A stretch of DNA of 64,000 bases. Origin: Herbaspirillum rhizosphaerae. GTDB taxonomy: Bacteria; Pseudomonadota; Gammaproteobacteria; Burkholderiales; Burkholderiaceae_D. Under the pieces are notes generated by a model, which was not told where the DNA came from, made no database searches, and saw only the letters and a list, made by a program, of their open reading frames with translations. A program made the translations under genes and the position numbers. The stretch spans positions 60,923 to 124,922 of the forward strand of contig NZ_LFLU01000015.1 of NCBI RefSeq assembly GCF_001189965.1. Direction: 5' to 3'. Numbering within the stretch: position 1 is the stretch's first letter; the number at the start of each line of letters is the position of its first letter. Below are positions 61,411 through 64,000 of the stretch, piece after piece.

Positions 61411-62679
61411 ATGCACATCATCGTCCTCGGCGCCGGCATCGTCGGCGTCACTACCGCCTATTTCCTGCACGAAAAAGGCTATACCGTCACCGTAGTCGAC
61501 CGCCAGCCGGATGTCGCCGCCGAAACCAGCATCGGCAACGCCGGCCACGTCTGCCCGTCCTACGCCACGCCGTGGGCGGCGCCGGGCATGAAAGGCAAGT
61601 CGCTCAAGTGGTCGGTGCAAAGCTGGCTGGGCATGGAAGCGGCGCTGCGCTTCACGCCGCGCCTGGATGCGCATCAATGGCGCTGGCTGAGCCAGTTCCT
61701 GTCGCAATGCAACGCCGAACGCTATGCTGTCAACAAGGCGCGCATGGGACGGCTGGCGCGTTACAGCCACACGCAATTGAAGACAATCCGCGAGCGTCTC
61801 GACATCCAGTACGAACAGACCACGGTCGGCAACCTGCAATTGTTCCGCACCCAGGAAGGCATGGACAACGCCGGCCTGGCCGCCAGGGTGCTGGCCGAAG
61901 CCGGCGTCGCGTATGAGTTGCTGGACGGCGACGGCTGTGTCGCCTTCGACCCGGCCTTGCGCGATGCGCGCGGGCAACTGGTCGGCGGCATGCTGTTGCC
62001 GCAGGACGAAACCGGCAATTGCCCGCTGTTTGCGCGCGCGCTGGCGGACTGGCTGAAGTCGCAGGGCGTGAACTTCGTCCTCGGCACCGCCGTGCAGCAG
62101 ATTGAATTCGCCGGCGGCGCCGTCACCGGCTTGCGCACCGCCAACGGTTTGCTTACCGCCGACGCCTATGTGGTCGCCTGCGCCAGCGCCTCGGTGGCGC
62201 TGGTCAAGCCGCTGGGTTTGCAGCTGCCGGTGTACCCGGTCAAGGGCTACGCCATCACGGTGCCGGTCAGCGACCCCGATGCGGCGCCCAGGAGCGGCGT
62301 GATGGACGAGTATTACAAAGTGGCGATCACGCGCATGGGTTCCAATATCCGCGCCGCCGGCACCGCCGAGATCGGCAGCTGGGACACCACCGTCACGCCG
62401 CGCGATTGCGCCACCGCGGTCAAGTCGCTCAAGCTGCTGTTCCCGCGCGGCGCCGACCTCGGCAAAATCGAATACTGGGCCGGCCTGCGCCCGATGACGC
62501 CGGACGGCGCGCCGCTGATCGGCGCCACCTCGTATGCCAATCTCTATCTGAATGCCGGTCACGGCTCCAACGGGTGGACTACCGCCTGCGGCTCCAGCCG
62601 ATTGATCGCCGACAAGATTGCCGGCGTTGCGACCGAAATCGTCAGCGAGGATCTCAGTCCGCTGCGGGCATTCAGCTAA
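61411..62679 (+). CDS. dadA: D-amino acid dehydrogenase
   Basis: The 422-residue flavoprotein oxidises D-amino acids to 2-oxoacids and ammonia and passes electrons to quinones at the inner membrane. The FAD loop is VLGAGIVGVTTAYFL (5-19). Further matches are ETSIGNAGHVCPSYATPWAAPG, the VYPVKGYAIT segment and the GHGSNGWTTACGSSRLIAD C-terminus. No alr/dadX racemase lies beside it. A weak AATTAAGC precedes the ATG. Confidence 0.92.
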   Translation: MHIIVLGAGIVGVTTAYFLHEKGYTVTVVDRQPDVAAETSIGNAGHVCPSYATPWAAPGMKGKSLKWSVQSWLGMEAALRFTPRLDAHQWRWLSQFLSQCNAERYAVNKARMGRLARYSHTQLKTIRERLDIQYEQTTVGNLQLFRTQEGMDNAGLAARVLAEAGVAYELLDGDGCVAFDPALRDARGQLVGGMLLPQDETGNCPLFARALADWLKSQGVNFVLGTAVQQIEFAGGAVTGLRTANGLLTADAYVVACASASVALVKPLGLQLPVYPVKGYAITVPVSDPDAAPRSGVMDEYYKVAITRMGSNIRAAGTAEIGSWDTTVTPRDCATAVKSLKLLFPRGADLGKIEYWAGLRPMTPDGAPLIGATSYANLYLNAGHGSNGWTTACGSSRLIADKIAGVATEIVSEDLSPLRAFS

Positions 62680-62694
62680 GACTTAGAACAGCTT

Positions 62695-63135
62695 TTAACG
62701 GCTGAATACCGTGTTGATGTTATCGCTGTTGCTGAACGCGCTCAGCGCCCAGCCGGCGCCGGTCTTGTAGAAGATGAACTGCCAGGGGATGGCTTGTTTC
62801 TCGGCCTTCTCTATATAGACCAGCTTGAGCAGCGAGTCCCCCACCTTTTCGCTGCGGATGAATTCGTAGCCCACCGACGACCCGATGAACTGCTCCAGCT
62901 GCATGCGCGAGTTGCGCGCGCTCACGCGGGCGCGGTCGAGCGTGTTGACGTCGGCCAGCGCATACGGCGTCATCGCGGAATAGGCGTCGTCGGTGCGCCC
63001 CTTGCCGGCGGCGGCCATGACCTTGTCGGTCAGCTGGCGGACTTCCGCTTCGCTCCTGAGCGTATCGGCGGCTGCGTTGAACGATGCCGTCAGCGCGCAG
63101 GCGGCGAGGGCGATGGTGGACAGCAAAGTGCGCAT
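62695..63135 (-). CDS. Exported protein of unknown function
   Basis: The 146-residue protein has a clear signal peptide (about 1-23, ending NAAADT). The mature part looks like a small alpha/beta domain of about 120 residues with an aromatic-rich final strand (WQFIFYKTGAGWALSAFSN). There are no cysteines in the mature part. It recalls DUF4864- or NTF2-like secreted proteins, but I cannot assign it. It converges with dadA. Confidence 0.75.
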   Translation of the reverse strand: MRTLLSTIALAACALTASFNAAADTLRSEAEVRQLTDKVMAAAGKGRTDDAYSAMTPYALADVNTLDRARVSARNSRMQLEQFIGSSVGYEFIRSEKVGDSLLKLVYIEKAEKQAIPWQFIFYKTGAGWALSAFSNSDNINTVFSR

Positions 63136-63332
63136 GGTGCGTCTCCTGGAAAAAAACTATGACCGCGATGACGATGTCTTTGTTGCAGTAATTCGCGTCG
63201 CCGGGCGCGGCTACAGAAAAAGCGTACATGTAAAGTATTGCCCGTGCTGGCGTAAATCAGCGTAAAACCGGACGAATCCGGGAACATCGGCGGATATGAT
63301 GAATTTCAATCATTGCCGAACCGGTCGCCATC

Positions 63333-63908
63333 ATGATCAAACTTCTCATCGCTTCCGCCAGTGCCGCTTCCCTCTCCGGCTGCGTCGTTTTGTCGCCGAG
63401 CCCGATCGTCGAGGCGGCCAACCTGCTCGGTTCGGCGATCACCGGCGTGTCGTCGATGACGCCGTCGACGCCGCAAAATCCCGTGGTCTTTGCGCATGCG
63501 CCGATCAAGGAGATCTGCATCGAGTGGAACGGCGCCGTCGCCTTGAGCGACTTCGTGCCCAGCCTGCAGGGCGAGCTGCAACGCCACGGCGTGCCGAGCC
63601 GCGTGTACGACGCCGGCACCCAGCCCGGCAGTTGCCCGATGACGCTGGTCTACAGCGCCTACATCAAGTGGGACATGAAAACCTTCAGCAATGCTTACAC
63701 GCCGTATCTCACCTTTGCGTCGGTGACCTTGCGCAAGGACGGGCGGGTGGTGGGCAGCGCCAGCTACAAGATCGGCTCGATTGCGCAGGACAAGTGGTCT
63801 TCCACCAGCAGCAAGCTGGGGCCGGTGGTGGATGCTTTGCTGATCAGCAATCCGGTGGTGGAGGCTAGTAATACTGCTGCTGCGCCGGCGGTGTTTGGGG
63901 GGTCTTGA
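63333..63908 (+). CDS. Lipoprotein of unknown function
   Basis: The 191-residue protein has a short signal with lipobox LSGC, so Cys17 is the predicted acylation site. Two further cysteines (EICIEW and GSCPMT) may form a disulfide in the central domain, which is rich in beta segments (TLVYSAYIKWDMKTF, TFASVTLRKDGRVVGSASYKIG). The C-terminal 20 residues are Ala/Pro-rich. The family resembles small Sbal_3080-like lipoproteins, stated with low certainty. It ends 92 bases before the window edge. Confidence 0.75.
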   Translation: MIKLLIASASAASLSGCVVLSPSPIVEAANLLGSAITGVSSMTPSTPQNPVVFAHAPIKEICIEWNGAVALSDFVPSLQGELQRHGVPSRVYDAGTQPGSCPMTLVYSAYIKWDMKTFSNAYTPYLTFASVTLRKDGRVVGSASYKIGSIAQDKWSSTSSKLGPVVDALLISNPVVEASNTAAAPAVFGGS

Positions 63909-64000
63909 GGTTGATGGTGTTTTGTTTCGGGTTTACTTTGTCTGTAGTTAATTCTGGGTTCTCTTCGATCAAGCTTTGCCGGGTGCGGCCCGGCAGCCGC

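Noticed and set aside
63909..64000. Hairpin TGCCGGG-TGCGG-CCCGGCA at the right edge
   Set aside because: The stem is perfect but only 7 bp, lacks a T-tract and lies at the window edge, so it cannot be interpreted.

Overview
The window is high-GC, gene-dense bacterial DNA whose gene families point to a betaproteobacterium of the Burkholderiales, most likely an Oxalobacteraceae member such as Herbaspirillum. This is inferred from gene style, the family repertoire and the intergenic palindromic repeats; no rRNA or tRNA is visible to confirm it. Most of the window is ordinary chromosome built from transport and catabolic operons, each with its own regulator. No insertion sequence, prophage, CRISPR array or RNA gene was recognised.

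Positions 1-3.5 kb look accessory. An XRE regulator with a pair of operator-like palindromes precedes a 583-residue protein. That protein combines a DUF4157 domain (the family tied to extracellular contractile injection systems) with a nuclease-like C-terminal tail. A decayed copy of the XRE gene lies on the other side. From 3.6 to 18 kb there are two related LysR regulators, an ornithine cyclodeaminase-family enzyme, two paralogous tiny charged proteins, a ferredoxin, an ECF sigma factor with a small membrane protein, a diguanylate cyclase, an HMW1C-type N-glycosyltransferase with no adhesin nearby, threonine ammonia-lyase, a chemoreceptor and a double-domain Asp/Glu racemase whose first half has lost one catalytic cysteine.

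From 18.4 to 26.3 kb there is a seven-gene peptide-uptake operon (binding protein, two permeases, two ATPases, cytoplasmic gamma-glutamyltransferase, GntR regulator). From 26.9 to 30 kb there is a ParDE toxin-antitoxin pair and a DUF3649-PepSY-DUF3325 iron-linked operon behind a Fur-like box. From 30.2 to 36 kb an RpiR regulator is followed by an aminotransferase and a GltIJK-like importer that lacks its ATPase; a 142-nt hairpin sits inside the operon. From 36 to 45 kb an IclR/reductase pair diverges from a tightly overlapped seven-gene operon: a polyamine/opine-type ABC importer plus a three-subunit flavin/iron-sulfur oxidase.

From 46 to 50.5 kb there is a D-glucarate regulon (LacI-type regulator, gudD, gudP) with three matching operator copies. 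The remainder holds a DUF2863-like protein, an ankyrin protein, a divergent SDR/LysR pair, a saccharopine dehydrogenase-like gene, a split amino-acid ABC transporter with an Lrp regulator, a lone pilin, an SDR lacking the usual tyrosine beside a D-amino acid dehydrogenase, and two small envelope proteins. A family of hairpin repeats with changing but still paired stems is scattered between the genes.
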